Positions 1 through 8,763 of a stretch of 64,000 nucleotides of DNA are shown here, in pieces. Numbering within the stretch: position 1 is the stretch's first letter; each line of letters opens with the position of its first letter. Source of the DNA: an uncultured Pseudomonadota bacterium. Its GTDB lineage: Bacteria; Pseudomonadota; Gammaproteobacteria; Steroidobacterales; Steroidobacteraceae. Position numbers and translations under genes: made by a program. The notes under the pieces were generated by a model, which saw only the letters and a program-made list of their open reading frames with translations, was not told where the DNA came from and did not search any database. The DNA lies in assembly GCA_902826225.1 (NCBI GenBank), contig CADEED010000006.1:1-64000 (forward strand), in the 5' to 3' direction.

Positions 1-126
1 GGCCGCCGCCCGCGCCTCGGCCTCCGCCAGCGCGTCGCGGGCCTTGCCGAGCTCCAGCGCCAGGTAGATGGACGTCCCCGCGAACACCGCGGTGGTACCG
101 AGCAGCGTGAGGGTGGCGAGTTTCAC
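1..126 (-). CDS. N-terminal fragment of a membrane-anchored hypothetical protein (runs off left edge)
   Basis: About 42 codons are visible on the minus strand before the window ends. The likely GTG start at 124-126 lies just downstream of the thioredoxin gene stop at 143, suggesting one operon. The translation begins with a hydrophobic segment (KLATLTLLGTTAVFAG...IYLAL), a signal anchor or single membrane helix. It continues into an Ala/Glu-rich heptad-like stretch (ELGKARDALAEAEARAAA) typical of a coiled coil. The product is not recognisable from this piece. The start has no strong Shine-Dalgarno, so an upstream start overlapping the previous gene is possible. Confidence 0.5.
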   Translation of the reverse strand, partial: MKLATLTLLGTTAVFAGTSIYLALELGKARDALAEAEARAAA

Positions 127-142
127 GCGGCGCCGTGCCGAA

Positions 143-1303
143 TCACTGCGCCGCCGCCTGGTTCGGCTTGACCGGACTCAACCCGCCCCAGGGCTTGATG
201 CGATCGAGTTCCGGCACGATCGCGCGACGCATCTTGAGGAACGACAGCGCGCCGAACTCCCGATACACGACCTCGCCCTTCTCGTTCACGATGATCGTGT
301 AGGGCAGCTGGCCCTTCCAGGTCTTCGCCGATTCAATCGCGTCCTGCAGCTCGTCCTTGTCGTTGCTCGCGAAGATGTAGTTCGTCATCGACGCGTGCTT
401 CTTCTGCAGGAACTCCTTCACGTCGCCCTCCATGTCGGGATACTCCGCGGCGATCGTGACGAGTTCGAACGGCCGGCCGCGAAAGCGCCAGTGGTGCTCC
501 ACGAGCTCGTCGAACTCCGCGATGCACGGCCCGCACCAGGTGGCCCACACGTTGATCATGCGCAGCTTGCCGGTGCCCTTGTTCTCGCGGATCTCGCGCA
601 GTTTCGCGGCGTCCGCCTTCGCGAGCGAGACCGGCTCCGCCTTCCAGCGTCGCAGGAACTCCGCCCCCTCGGCCATCTTGTCGGCCCACTTCACGGAGCA
701 CCCGAACACGCGCGTCGACGTCACCGGCGGCTCCTTGCCGGCGACGAGCGCGTCCAGGGCATTGCGGGTGTCGTGCCGGGTCGCCAGCGATTCGCGCTCG
801 GAGTCGTCGATGCGGCCTTCGAAGCGGAGCTTGCGTGCCTTGTCGAAGATGAAGACGTGCGGCGTCGCGACCGGCCCGTACTTGTGCGACACCTCTTGTT
901 TGGGACCGTCGTCGAGCCACACGAAGTTGAACTTCTCCATCTTCGCGCGCTCGACCATCTCCTCGAAGGAGTCGGAGAGGTCGCTGTAGCCGAGCTCGTC
1001 GAGCCGCACCGAGTCGGCGTGGTTCGGGTTGATCGCGATGATCGTCACGTTCTTCGGCTTGAAGTCGACGACGAGCTTCTTGATGCGCTCCTGGTAGGCC
1101 TGCGCCGTCGGGCAGTGCGCGCAGGTGAAGATGATCGCGAGGACGTCGGCCTTCGCGAAGCTCTTGTCGGTGTAGGTCTTGCCGTCGATGCCCGGCAGCG
1201 AGAAGGCCGGCAGCGGAGATCCGACGGCGAGCGTCGGCGGTTGTTCGGCGGCGTGGGCGAAGCCGCTCGCGAGGAGCAGCATGACGAGAAGTCCGCGGTT
1301 CAT
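143..1303 (-). CDS. Exported protein with two thioredoxin-fold domains (AhpC/TSA-like plus TlpA-like)
   Basis: This 386-residue protein starts at ATG 1303 with a Sec signal peptide (MNRGLLVMLLLASGFAHA, cleavage after about residue 18). Domain 1 (about 25-190) is peroxiredoxin/redoxin-like, with a C-A-H-C pair at residues 61-64. Domain 2 (about 225-370) is thioredoxin-like with the classic W-C-G-P-C motif, cysteines at 257 and 260. Two such domains in one periplasmic chain suggest thiol-disulfide exchange or electron delivery to an envelope substrate; this is inference. A longer open frame extends upstream but runs through the DUF1501 gene on the same strand. The signal peptide therefore decides the start. 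Confidence 0.8.
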   Translation of the reverse strand: MNRGLLVMLLLASGFAHAAEQPPTLAVGSPLPAFSLPGIDGKTYTDKSFAKADVLAIIFTCAHCPTAQAYQERIKKLVVDFKPKNVTIIAINPNHADSVRLDELGYSDLSDSFEEMVERAKMEKFNFVWLDDGPKQEVSHKYGPVATPHVFIFDKARKLRFEGRIDDSERESLATRHDTRNALDALVAGKEPPVTSTRVFGCSVKWADKMAEGAEFLRRWKAEPVSLAKADAAKLREIRENKGTGKLRMINVWATWCGPCIAEFDELVEHHWRFRGRPFELVTIAAEYPDMEGDVKEFLQKKHASMTNYIFASNDKDELQDAIESAKTWKGQLPYTIIVNEKGEVVYREFGALSFLKMRRAIVPELDRIKPWGGLSPVKPNQAAAQ

Positions 1304-1386
1304 GTCGAGTTTCCTGTTTCTCACCCCTTCGTGAGGCCGACAGGATAACCGGCGGACCGGCCTTCGCCGAGCCGTTCGCGTGCGCG

Positions 1387-2790
1387 TTAGACGAACCCCA
1401 GGTTGGTCGTGGGGAAACGCCCGATATTCGGCAGGATCCCGGCCAGTTCCGTCGGGCTGCAGCCGAACCATTGACCGAGCGTCGCCGCGAACTGGTCCAC
1501 CGACGTCGTCGGCAGCAATCGTCCCTGCCCCACCTGGTCCGTGCTCTGGAGCGACACGCGCGGCGCGGTGCCGTAATAGCGCCGGCCGTTGACCGCGCCA
1601 CCCATCACGAACTGGTGGCTGCCCCAGCCGTGATCCGACCCGTCCGCGTTCGACGCCAGCGTGCGTCCGAAGTCCGACGCGGTGAAGGTCGTCACGCGGT
1701 TCGCGATGCCGAGCTCCACCGTCGCCGCGTAGAACGCCGCCATCGCGTCGTTCACTCGCTGCAGGAGATTCGGATGGTCCTGCATCAGGAGATTGTGATT
1801 GTCGAAGCCGCCGAGCGACACGAAGAACACCTGGCGATGGAGGCCGAGCGCATTCCGGGCTGCGATCAGCCGCGCGACGATGCGCAGCTGCGCCGCGAGC
1901 GGATTGTTCGCCGGGAAGGGCGTCGCCAGCGGCCCCACGCCATTCAATGCGCCGTTCACGATGCCCTCCATCTCGATGGAGCGGCGCGTCACCACGGCGT
2001 ATTCGTTCTCGAGCACGTGCGCGCTCTGGCGGGTGATCAACGCCGTCATCGCGTCGCGCAGCGCCGCGTTGTTGAGCGGGTTGATCCGGATCGCGCCACC
2101 CGGGCTGATCTGGTACTGCAGCGCGTCGCGGCCGGCGACGAAAACCGCGTTGCCCGCGGCCGAGATGCACGTCAGCAGCGAGTTCGGGTTATTGCTCGAC
2201 ATCGCGATGTCGCCGATGCGGCCGCCCCAACCCGTCGTCGAGCCCTCGACACCGTTCGACTGCCACACCGACTGCTGGTCGTTGTGCGAGAACAGTTTCG
2301 GCGGCAGCGGGTTCGCGACGCGGTTCGTGCTCTGGTACTGCGCGAGCGTCGTCGGCTGGATCAGCGGTCCCACGTTGAGCTGGATCGCGAGCCGTCCCGC
2401 ATCCCAGATCGACTTCATCCCGGCGAGCTGCGGCGGCAGCGCGTACTGCAGGTCGTCGGTGAGCGTCTGCGGCTGCGCGGTGGTCAGCGCACCGGGGGCG
2501 AGCGCGGCCCGCGCGAGCGCAATGCCCGCCTGGTCTTCGCCCGCCGCGCCGGCGCGGATCTGGTGATAGAGCGCGTAGTTGGCGGCGTCGTAGGGCACGA
2601 CGGTGTTCGCGTAGTCGTTCCCGCCGTACAGGAACACGCACACCAGCGCCTTGTAGTCGGTGGCATCGAAGGCCGCCGCCTCGCTCATCGCCGCGAGGTT
2701 GATCGCGAGCGGTGCCGCGACGCCCATCGCGCCGAGCGACAGGCCGCGCTGCAGGACGACTCGTCGGGTCCACTTTTGAGGGTCGCTCAT
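1387..2790 (-). CDS. DUF1501 family secreted protein (Tat signal)
   Basis: This 467-residue protein is translationally coupled to the upstream DUF1800 gene through an ATGA overlap at 2787-2790, which fixes the start at MSDPQKW. The N-terminus carries a twin-arginine signal (TRRVVLQRGLSLGAMGVAA), so it is probably exported folded. Diagnostic DUF1501 blocks are visible: VFLYGGNDYANTVVPYD near the N-terminus, SLGGFDNH in the middle, and ASDFGRTL followed by DHGWGSHQFVMGG near the C-terminus. The fold is related to alkaline phosphatase/sulfatase enzymes. DUF1501 and DUF1800 proteins occur as a pair in many bacteria. Their biochemical role is not established. Confidence 0.88.
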   Translation of the reverse strand: MSDPQKWTRRVVLQRGLSLGAMGVAAPLAINLAAMSEAAAFDATDYKALVCVFLYGGNDYANTVVPYDAANYALYHQIRAGAAGEDQAGIALARAALAPGALTTAQPQTLTDDLQYALPPQLAGMKSIWDAGRLAIQLNVGPLIQPTTLAQYQSTNRVANPLPPKLFSHNDQQSVWQSNGVEGSTTGWGGRIGDIAMSSNNPNSLLTCISAAGNAVFVAGRDALQYQISPGGAIRINPLNNAALRDAMTALITRQSAHVLENEYAVVTRRSIEMEGIVNGALNGVGPLATPFPANNPLAAQLRIVARLIAARNALGLHRQVFFVSLGGFDNHNLLMQDHPNLLQRVNDAMAAFYAATVELGIANRVTTFTASDFGRTLASNADGSDHGWGSHQFVMGGAVNGRRYYGTAPRVSLQSTDQVGQGRLLPTTSVDQFAATLGQWFGCSPTELAGILPNIGRFPTTNLGFV

Positions 2791-4586
2791 TTCTGCACCA
2801 GGTATTCGGGCGAGCTCAGGAACAGCAGGCACGCGGTGGCCAGCATGTCGAGCTTGCTGTCGTTGCTGCTCGCCTGCGTGATCCCGAAGGCGTTCAGCAT
2901 GTTGCGGATGATCGTCAGCGAAACGTCCGACATTTGGTTCGCGGCGAGCCGCAGGTTCAGCCAGGCGACCACGGCGGGCACGTCGTGCGCGATCGGCAGC
3001 AGATCCGCGTAGGTCGGACGGACGTCGTTATACCCAACGCGCGTGACCCACTGCAGGAAGTTGATGTACCCGGCTGTCGTCGTCTCGTTGTGCAGCTGGA
3101 ACTCGGGCGCCTGCTTGTTGGCCGTCGCGATCGCCGTGTTGGGCGGCACGTAGCCAGGCCGGAAGAAGTTGAACACCGAGGGCGAGCGCACCGGACTCTG
3201 GCCGAGCGCCTGGTCGGCGCCGGAGAGATCGTAGATCTCGTACGCGCCGGTCGTGGACGTCACGCCCGCCGTGCGCCACCACTGCACGAAACGTACGACC
3301 GGTTCGCGCAGCTTCCCCGACATCGTGTCCGACGCCGCGGGCAGCGTGCGAGCCTCGGTGTCGGTGAGTATGGCCGTCCACACCGCCCTGAGATCGCCGC
3401 GCGTGCCACTGCCGTTGTTGGCGAACGCCGCGGCGACGCGGCCCACGTAGGCGGGCGACGGATTGCTCGTCACCAGACGCTGGATCATCTGCCGCGCGAA
3501 GAACGGTCCGACGTTCGGGTGATTGAAGAGATGATCGAGCGCGAGGCGCAGCGCCTCCGGGCCGGCGGTGTTCGCCGGAATCGTCAGGCCCAGGAAGGTG
3601 ACCGCGAGGTTCGAATGGTCGGCGGCGCGGAAGTGCATCGGGTTCGTCGCGAAACGCGTGTTCGGCACGTCGTAGTCGTGCCAGGCGACGTCGGTGAAGG
3701 TGCCGCCGTTCGAGAGATAGTCCCAGTCGTATCCCGTGAAGACCCGCGCGAGATTCGTGATGTCGCTCTGGCCGTAGGTCTCGATGGGCTGGCTGTTGGC
3801 GTCGAGGCGCGGCGTGCCGTCCTGGTTGAGCTCGAGCAGGCCGATGGTGAAGAGCTGCATCACCTCGCGCGCGTAGTTCTCGTCGGGCTGCCGGCCATTG
3901 CTGTCTTCGCGCAGGTTGCCCTTCGTGTTGAGGAAGAACCCCATGGCCGCGTTGAGCGTGATGCGTTCGAGGAGCTGGCGGAAGTTGCCGAAAGCCTGCG
4001 CGCACAGCGTGTCCCAGTACGCGGCGATGACGTACGGCGGATAGAACCCGTCGATCGGGCTCAACGACACCACGAAGAACTCCGACAGCGCCAGCGCGAT
4101 GCGCTTGCGCATCTGGTCCGGGCCCGCGAGCAGCTGGTTCCAGATCATGAAATCGCCGAACTGCGGCCAGAAGTAGCGCTGTTCGCTCGTGATCGAGTTG
4201 TGTCCGCGAGAGTCGAGCCAGGCCACGCCGGTCTGGCCGAGCGCGGCGTTGTAGTTAGTGGTGAGCCAGGCGGAGTAGCCGTTCGCCTTGACCGCGGCGA
4301 GATCCGCGTTCGTCACCGAGAACTGCGCCTGCGCGAGGAAGCGTGCGGCTTCGGCGTCTGAGGGTGTGGGTGGCGGTGGTGGTGGCGGTGGTGGCGGCGG
4401 TGGCGTCGCGGACGAACCCCCTCCCCCGCAGGCCGTCAGCGCGAGTGCGCCGAGCGCGGCCGCGACGGCCACTCCGCCGCCGTTTTCCCCGCCCACGGTT
4501 TCCCCGCCCACGGTTTCCCCGTCCACGGTTTCCCCGTCCACGGTTTCCGTCGACGCCGGTTCGGTGTCGCGATCGAGTTCCTGCAC
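2787..4586 (-). CDS. DUF1800 family lipoprotein-like protein
   Basis: This 599-residue protein starts at GTG 4586, six bases after a strong AAGGGGG site. The first ~35 residues are low-complexity (repeated TVDGE/TVGGE) and are encoded by a 15-bp tandem repeat. A hydrophobic segment ends in L-T-A-C-G-G-G-G, a plausible lipobox although unusually far from the N-terminus, followed by a 12-proline linker. The remainder is a DUF1800 domain, with the segments FLNTKGNLREDSNG, NYAREVMQLFTIGL and HPNVGPFFARQMIQRLV all typical. It is co-translated with the DUF1501 gene downstream. The two probably act together at the cell surface, substrate unknown. Confidence 0.87.
   Translation of the reverse strand: MQELDRDTEPASTETVDGETVDGETVGGETVGGENGGGVAVAAALGALALTACGGGGSSATPPPPPPPPPPPPTPSDAEAARFLAQAQFSVTNADLAAVKANGYSAWLTTNYNAALGQTGVAWLDSRGHNSITSEQRYFWPQFGDFMIWNQLLAGPDQMRKRIALALSEFFVVSLSPIDGFYPPYVIAAYWDTLCAQAFGNFRQLLERITLNAAMGFFLNTKGNLREDSNGRQPDENYAREVMQLFTIGLLELNQDGTPRLDANSQPIETYGQSDITNLARVFTGYDWDYLSNGGTFTDVAWHDYDVPNTRFATNPMHFRAADHSNLAVTFLGLTIPANTAGPEALRLALDHLFNHPNVGPFFARQMIQRLVTSNPSPAYVGRVAAAFANNGSGTRGDLRAVWTAILTDTEARTLPAASDTMSGKLREPVVRFVQWWRTAGVTSTTGAYEIYDLSGADQALGQSPVRSPSVFNFFRPGYVPPNTAIATANKQAPEFQLHNETTTAGYINFLQWVTRVGYNDVRPTYADLLPIAHDVPAVVAWLNLRLAANQMSDVSLTIIRNMLNAFGITQASSNDSKLDMLATACLLFLSSPEYLVQK
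4485..4544. repeat. Four 15-bp tandem repeats in the 5' end of the DUF1800 gene
   Basis: Four consecutive 15-bp units of the form TTCCCCGYCCACGGT cover 4485-4544. The first two have GCCC and the last two GTCC. The unit length is a multiple of three, so copy-number change would lengthen or shorten the protein by five residues without breaking the frame. Confidence 0.9.
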
Positions 4587-4764
4587 GAGACCCCCTTATG
4601 CGCCGCAGACGGTAGCCCAAGCCTGCCCGCCGCGGCAAACATCATGATCCAGGACCGGCTAACAGGTTTGACGTCGCGTACCGCCGACATGTCCGATACT
4701 TCGTCAAATCGGGCGCCGTCGAGCGGGTAGGGAAATTCGGGCCCTCTGCGCCCTACCATGCGGC

Positions 4765-5367
4765 ATGAAACGTGGCCGGCCTCCCCATGCGGACCTCCTG
4801 ACCCCCGCCGAGTGGCGCACGGTCTACGCGATCCAGCATGGCCTCACGAATGCCGAAGTTGCCCGGCGCCGCGGCATCAGCGTCAATGCCGTGAAATTCC
4901 ACGTCTCGAATGCACTGGCCAAGCTCGGACTGCCCGACCGGCGAGCGTTGCGCGCCTGGTTCCGGGCGCCACGGAGTTCCACCATGAACGAATCGAAGCT
5001 CGGTCCCATCGCGCAGATCGCGCGCTCGGTCGGCGATACCGCAGCCTCGGAGCAGTGGTACCGGGACGTCCTCGGACTGCCGCACCTCTTCACCTTCGGC
5101 ACGCTCGCCTTCTTCGACTGCGCCGGCACGCGGCTCATGCTCAGCAGCGAGGGCGGCGCCAGGCCCGAGTCGATTCTCTATTTCCGGGTCGCCGACATCA
5201 CCGCCGCGCACAAACGGCTGACAGCGCGCGGCGTGAAGTTCACGCATGCGCCACACCTGATCCATCAGCACGCCGACGGCACCGAGGAGTGGCTGGCGTT
5301 CTTCGAGGATCCGGACGCCCGGCCGCTGGCGCTCGCTGCACGGGTCGCACCGAAAGCGACCGGCTGA
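4765..5367 (+). CDS. LuxR-type HTH fused to a VOC (glyoxalase-like) domain
   Basis: This 200-residue protein has a LuxR/FixJ-type helix-turn-helix at residues 10-65 (LTPAEWRTVYAIQHGLTNAE..., then ISVNAVKFHVSNALAKLGLPDRR). A vicinal-oxygen-chelate domain follows at about 78-195 (IAQIARSVGDTAASEQWYRDVLGLP, FFDCAGTRLML, EEWLAFFEDPDARPLAL). The second half resembles metal- or ligand-binding glyoxalase/bleomycin-resistance folds. The order suggests a one-component regulator in which the VOC domain senses a small molecule, or a DNA-binding module appended to an enzyme. It is transcribed away from the DUF1800/DUF1501 operon. There is no phosphoacceptor domain. Confidence 0.8.
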   Translation: MKRGRPPHADLLTPAEWRTVYAIQHGLTNAEVARRRGISVNAVKFHVSNALAKLGLPDRRALRAWFRAPRSSTMNESKLGPIAQIARSVGDTAASEQWYRDVLGLPHLFTFGTLAFFDCAGTRLMLSSEGGARPESILYFRVADITAAHKRLTARGVKFTHAPHLIHQHADGTEEWLAFFEDPDARPLALAARVAPKATG

Positions 5368-5520
5368 ACCGCGCGACGTCATCGCGATCGCGTTTCTTCA
5401 CATATTTTTCGTGAATGCGGCGCGACAACGTTCGCGGCTGCGAAGTGCGACACGGTTCTCACCTCCGCGCGCGGCGCAATCTACGCCTCGCTTCGCGGTG
5501 GAGCGACGGAGGTGGTGGTG

Positions 5521-5886
5521 ATGAGCAATGCGCAGGTGACCAGCGAGCGCACGTCGGTCTTCGGTCCGACGTTGCGGTTCAAGGGCGAACTCAAGGCCCA
5601 GGAAGACATCAAGATCGAGGGCCGCATCGAGGGTTCGATCATTCATCAGCAGAAAGTGATCGTCGGTTCCAAGGGCGAAGTCGTCGCGACGGTGCAGGCG
5701 GCACAGATCGACGTGGACGGCAAGGTCCAGGGCGACATGAGCGCGAAGAAGAGCATCAAGGTCAGTCAGACGGCGGTGGTGCGCGGCAACATCCGCGCGC
5801 CGAGCGTCAGCATCACAGAGGGAGCGAACTTCAATGGCGGAGTCACCATGGAACCGAATGCTGGGCCGGCCAGCACGGCCCGCTGA
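5521..5886 (+). CDS. Bactofilin family cytoskeletal protein (first of two)
   Basis: This 121-residue protein starts at ATG 5521, eight bases after GGAGG (5508-5512). It is a single bactofilin (DUF583) domain. The repeating beta-helix pattern is visible as LRFKGELKAQEDIKIEGRIEG, VIVGSKGEVVATVQA, IDVDGKVQGDMSA and VVRGNIRAPSV. Bactofilins polymerise without nucleotide and organise envelope or cell-wall enzymes on the inner membrane. A second paralogue starts 13 bp downstream, so the two are co-transcribed and may co-polymerise. Confidence 0.88.
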   Translation: MSNAQVTSERTSVFGPTLRFKGELKAQEDIKIEGRIEGSIIHQQKVIVGSKGEVVATVQAAQIDVDGKVQGDMSAKKSIKVSQTAVVRGNIRAPSVSITEGANFNGGVTMEPNAGPASTAR

Positions 5887-5899
5887 ACCGGAGCCCACG

Positions 5900-6361
5900 A
5901 TGAACAAGACATTCGGTGACACCAAGCTGGCGCCGCCGGCTCCCGCCGCCCAGCCCGCGTCGAACACCACCTGCGTGCTCGGGCCAACGCTGCATTTCAA
6001 GGGCGAGCTCTACGGCGAGGAGGACCTCGAATTCCAGGGCCAGCTCGAAGGCACGATCGAGCACACGCGCAGCCTGTCGATCGGCAAGGAAGGCGGCGTC
6101 ACGGGCAACATCCGCGCGAAATTCGTGATCGTCGAAGGACGGGTGGAGGGCGACATCTATGCCACGGAATCGGTCTCGATCCGGCAGACCGCGAAGGTCG
6201 TGGGCAACGTGTTCGCGCCGCGCGTCGGCATCGCCGACGGCGCGCAGTTCAGTGGCCGCATCGACATGAACCACAAACAGGCGCAGACCGCGCGCCCGGC
6301 GACCATCCCCGTGACGCTCAGCGAACCGGCGGCGGAGAAGCTGCTGACGAAGCAGGCGTAG
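5900..6361 (+). CDS. Bactofilin family cytoskeletal protein (second of two)
   Basis: This 153-residue protein starts at ATG 5900 with GGAG six bases upstream. An unstructured Pro/Ala-rich N-terminal tail (about 30 residues) precedes the beta-helical bactofilin core (LHFKGELYGEEDLEFQGQLEG, LSIGKEGGVTGNIRA, IVEGRVEGDIYATESV, VVGNVFAPRVGI). It also has a C-terminal tail. The longer tails distinguish it from the upstream copy and may carry membrane- or partner-binding motifs. The last 44 bp overlap convergently with the serine-hydrolase-like gene on the other strand. Confidence 0.87.
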   Translation: MNKTFGDTKLAPPAPAAQPASNTTCVLGPTLHFKGELYGEEDLEFQGQLEGTIEHTRSLSIGKEGGVTGNIRAKFVIVEGRVEGDIYATESVSIRQTAKVVGNVFAPRVGIADGAQFSGRIDMNHKQAQTARPATIPVTLSEPAAEKLLTKQA

Positions 6362-7451
6362 CCGGCCGCAGCAGCGAGACGATCTGCTTGGACAAGGCGC
6401 GCAGGGACTCCTGCGCGCCGTCCGTCGCCTTGTTCGCGAGCAGCACGACGGCGATCTTCGCGTCCGGATACAGCTCGCAGGTGCTCGCGAATCCGTACGT
6501 CAATCCCGAGTGATAGAGCCGCCGGCCGTGCGGCGACTCCCCCATGATCCAGAAGAACCCGACGGACTGCCGGCCATCCGTCGTCGACCACGTGGCCTTG
6601 TGCGCGAGCTTCACCGACGCGTCGCGCTCGGCGAGTTGCCAGGCGGCGTACTTGAGCAGGTCATCCGTGCTGTACCGCAGGGATCCCCAGGTCTGCGCCA
6701 TGCGCGCGCCGAACGTCGGCAGCTCCTCCCCCGCCCTCGTGTAGCCCCGCGCGAGTAGTTTGGGGTTCGGCTGCGTGCCGCTCGCCATGCGCAGCGGCTT
6801 TTCGATCTCGCGCGCCAGGGTCACGTCGAACGGCTCCGCATACACCCTGGACAGGACCACCCCGAGCAGCATGCTCGCGACGTTCGACTGGGAAAGCTCG
6901 CTGCCGGGCACGCGGCGCGGACCCACGATCCGGAGCTGGCGCAGGAATTCGGGAACGCCGTACTGCTGGAGCACACGCATGCGCGCGACGGCGAGTGGCT
7001 CGCTTCCCGCCGGTCGCACCTGGCTCAGGTCGGGGATGGTGTCCGCGAGCTGCGAGGTCATGTTGACGAGATGCACCACGCGGATGCGCTCGCCGCCGAA
7101 CTCGAGGTTGGGGAACGGCTCGCCCAGATACTTCGCGACGTCATCCTGTGTCTCCACGCGGCCCTCGACGATGGCGCGCGCGAGCAACTGGCCCGTCATC
7201 GTCTTGGCGACGGCGCCGATCTCGTACACCGTGTCCCGGGTTGGCGGCCTGTCGGCGTCCTGGCGCGGCACGCCGGCATTGAAAAACAGCCGCTTGCCGT
7301 CGTCGTAGATGCCGATCGACAGCCCGACCCCGTCGTTGTCGGCGAGCCATGCGCTCATCTGCTGCTGGATGGCGGCCTCGGGCGTGACCGCCGTCGCCGG
7401 CAACGGCCCACCGAGCACGAAACAGATGGAGATCAGACGCCGGACATTCAT
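6318..7451 (-). CDS. Serine-hydrolase (class C beta-lactamase-like) homologue lacking the catalytic serine
   Basis: This 377-residue exported protein (signal peptide MNVRRLISICFVLGGPLPATA) has the overall pattern of the beta-lactamase/PBP4* family. However, the S-x-x-K nucleophile motif reads A80-V-A-K83 in YEIGAVAKTMTG; the codon is GCC. The usual Y-x-N motif is degraded to Q188-S-N190. The third box, H314-S-G316, is intact. By family knowledge the serine is essential for acylation, so I infer a non-hydrolytic binding protein or a decaying enzyme. It is divergent from the DUF418 gene, and its 3' end overlaps the second bactofilin gene by 44 bp. Confidence 0.8.
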   Translation of the reverse strand: MNVRRLISICFVLGGPLPATAVTPEAAIQQQMSAWLADNDGVGLSIGIYDDGKRLFFNAGVPRQDADRPPTRDTVYEIGAVAKTMTGQLLARAIVEGRVETQDDVAKYLGEPFPNLEFGGERIRVVHLVNMTSQLADTIPDLSQVRPAGSEPLAVARMRVLQQYGVPEFLRQLRIVGPRRVPGSELSQSNVASMLLGVVLSRVYAEPFDVTLAREIEKPLRMASGTQPNPKLLARGYTRAGEELPTFGARMAQTWGSLRYSTDDLLKYAAWQLAERDASVKLAHKATWSTTDGRQSVGFFWIMGESPHGRRLYHSGLTYGFASTCELYPDAKIAVVLLANKATDGAQESLRALSKQIVSLLRPATPASSAASPPPVR

Positions 7452-7506
7452 TCCGGGGGCATCCTCGCGCGTAGACTGCCGCGATACAACCGCGCAGGGG
7501 AGAATC

Positions 7507-8763
7507 ATGGATTCCACCGCCGCACCCACCGCCGCCAGCGAGCGGATCTACACCCTCGACGTGATACGCGGCTTCGCGCTGCTCGGCATCTTCATCATGA
7601 ACATGCCGTGGTTCAATACTTCGTTCTACGCCGGCGTCGACGGCACAGAGCAATGGCCGCAATGGTGGGACCGCTGGACGGCCACCGCGACCGACGTGAT
7701 GTTCGCCGGGAAGTTCAACAGCATGTTCAGCATGCTGTTCGCGGTCGGGTTCATCATCCTGCTGGACCGCCTGGAGGCGCGCGATCCGGCGCGCGCCATG
7801 ACTATCTACCTGCGGCGCATATTCTGGCTGTTCGTGTTCGGCGCGATCCACATGTGCGTGTTCTGGAACGGCGACGTGCTGCACATATACGCGCTCCTCG
7901 GACTCCTGCTGCTGGCACTGCGACGCGCGCCCGAGAAGCTGCTGTGGACCCTGTTCGGCTTGTGCCTCGTCTACCCGGTGGCAATGGGCGTGTATGCGTA
8001 CCTCACTTTCTCCCCGGAGCGGCGCGAGCACATCATCGCAGTCTCGAAGCTCTGGGAGGCCAGCAACAACGCCGCGTACGGGCACGGCTCGTTCCTCGCG
8101 GCCGCCGGCGAGCACGCGCGCGAAGCGATCTTCCTCTACACGAACTCGATCAACCTGCGGCCGATGCTCGGGTTCTTCGTGCTGGTGTTCTGCACGATGC
8201 TGCTGGGGCTCATCCTGGGTCGCCGGCGGTTCTTTCAGAACTCGGAGCGGTATCTGCCGCAGGTGCGGGCGTTCCAGTGGTGGTCGCTCGCGGGCGGCGT
8301 CGCCACGGGCGCGATCTTCGGCATCTGGCAAGCGACCGCGACGGATTTCCTCACGCCGACGCCGTTCCGGCTGGTCGCGAACGTCTGCTTCTGTCTGTGC
8401 AGGGTGCTCGTGATGACATTCTACGTCGCGACGATCGTGCGCGCGGTACACCACGCGACCTGGCGCCGCCGCCTCGAGCCCATGGCGATCGCCGGACGGA
8501 TGCCGCTCTCGAATTACCTGCTGCAAACGCTGCTCGCGACGACGCTCTTCTACGGCTGGGGCATCGGCCTCTGGGGCCGCGTGGGCCCGGCGCTCGATCT
8601 CGTGCTCGCGCTCGTGATCTTCTTCGCCGTCCAGGTTCCGCTGAGCCGTTGGTGGCTCGCGCGTTACGAGCTCGGACCAATGGAGTGGGTATGGCGACGC
8701 CTCACGTACGGGAGACTGGGGGCGAAAAAGGGGTCAGATCTATTTTTCGGTCGGGCATCGTGA
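7507..8763 (+). CDS. DUF418 family multi-pass membrane protein (YeiB-like)
   Basis: This 418-residue polytopic protein starts at ATG 7507. It shows the family N-terminus YTLDVIRGFALLGIFIMNMPW and the segment FAGKFNSMFSMLFAVGF. The C-terminal DUF418 block is present (GRMPLSNYLLQTLLATTLFYG, followed by PLSRWWLARYELGPMEWVWRRLTYG). Eight or more hydrophobic helices are evident. The family is thought to be inner-membrane transport-related, but function is unproven. The last ~13 residues (KKGSDLFFGRAS) are encoded by a REP-like repeat at 8725-8748, so the native stop has been replaced. Confidence 0.85.
   Translation: MDSTAAPTAASERIYTLDVIRGFALLGIFIMNMPWFNTSFYAGVDGTEQWPQWWDRWTATATDVMFAGKFNSMFSMLFAVGFIILLDRLEARDPARAMTIYLRRIFWLFVFGAIHMCVFWNGDVLHIYALLGLLLLALRRAPEKLLWTLFGLCLVYPVAMGVYAYLTFSPERREHIIAVSKLWEASNNAAYGHGSFLAAAGEHAREAIFLYTNSINLRPMLGFFVLVFCTMLLGLILGRRRFFQNSERYLPQVRAFQWWSLAGGVATGAIFGIWQATATDFLTPTPFRLVANVCFCLCRVLVMTFYVATIVRAVHHATWRRRLEPMAIAGRMPLSNYLLQTLLATTLFYGWGIGLWGRVGPALDLVLALVIFFAVQVPLSRWWLARYELGPMEWVWRRLTYGRLGAKKGSDLFFGRAS

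Noticed and set aside
1471-3012. Long plus-strand open frames opposite the DUF1501/DUF1800 genes
   Set aside because: They are Arg/His-rich translations antisense to well-supported genes, as expected from GC-rich codon bias, with no domain.
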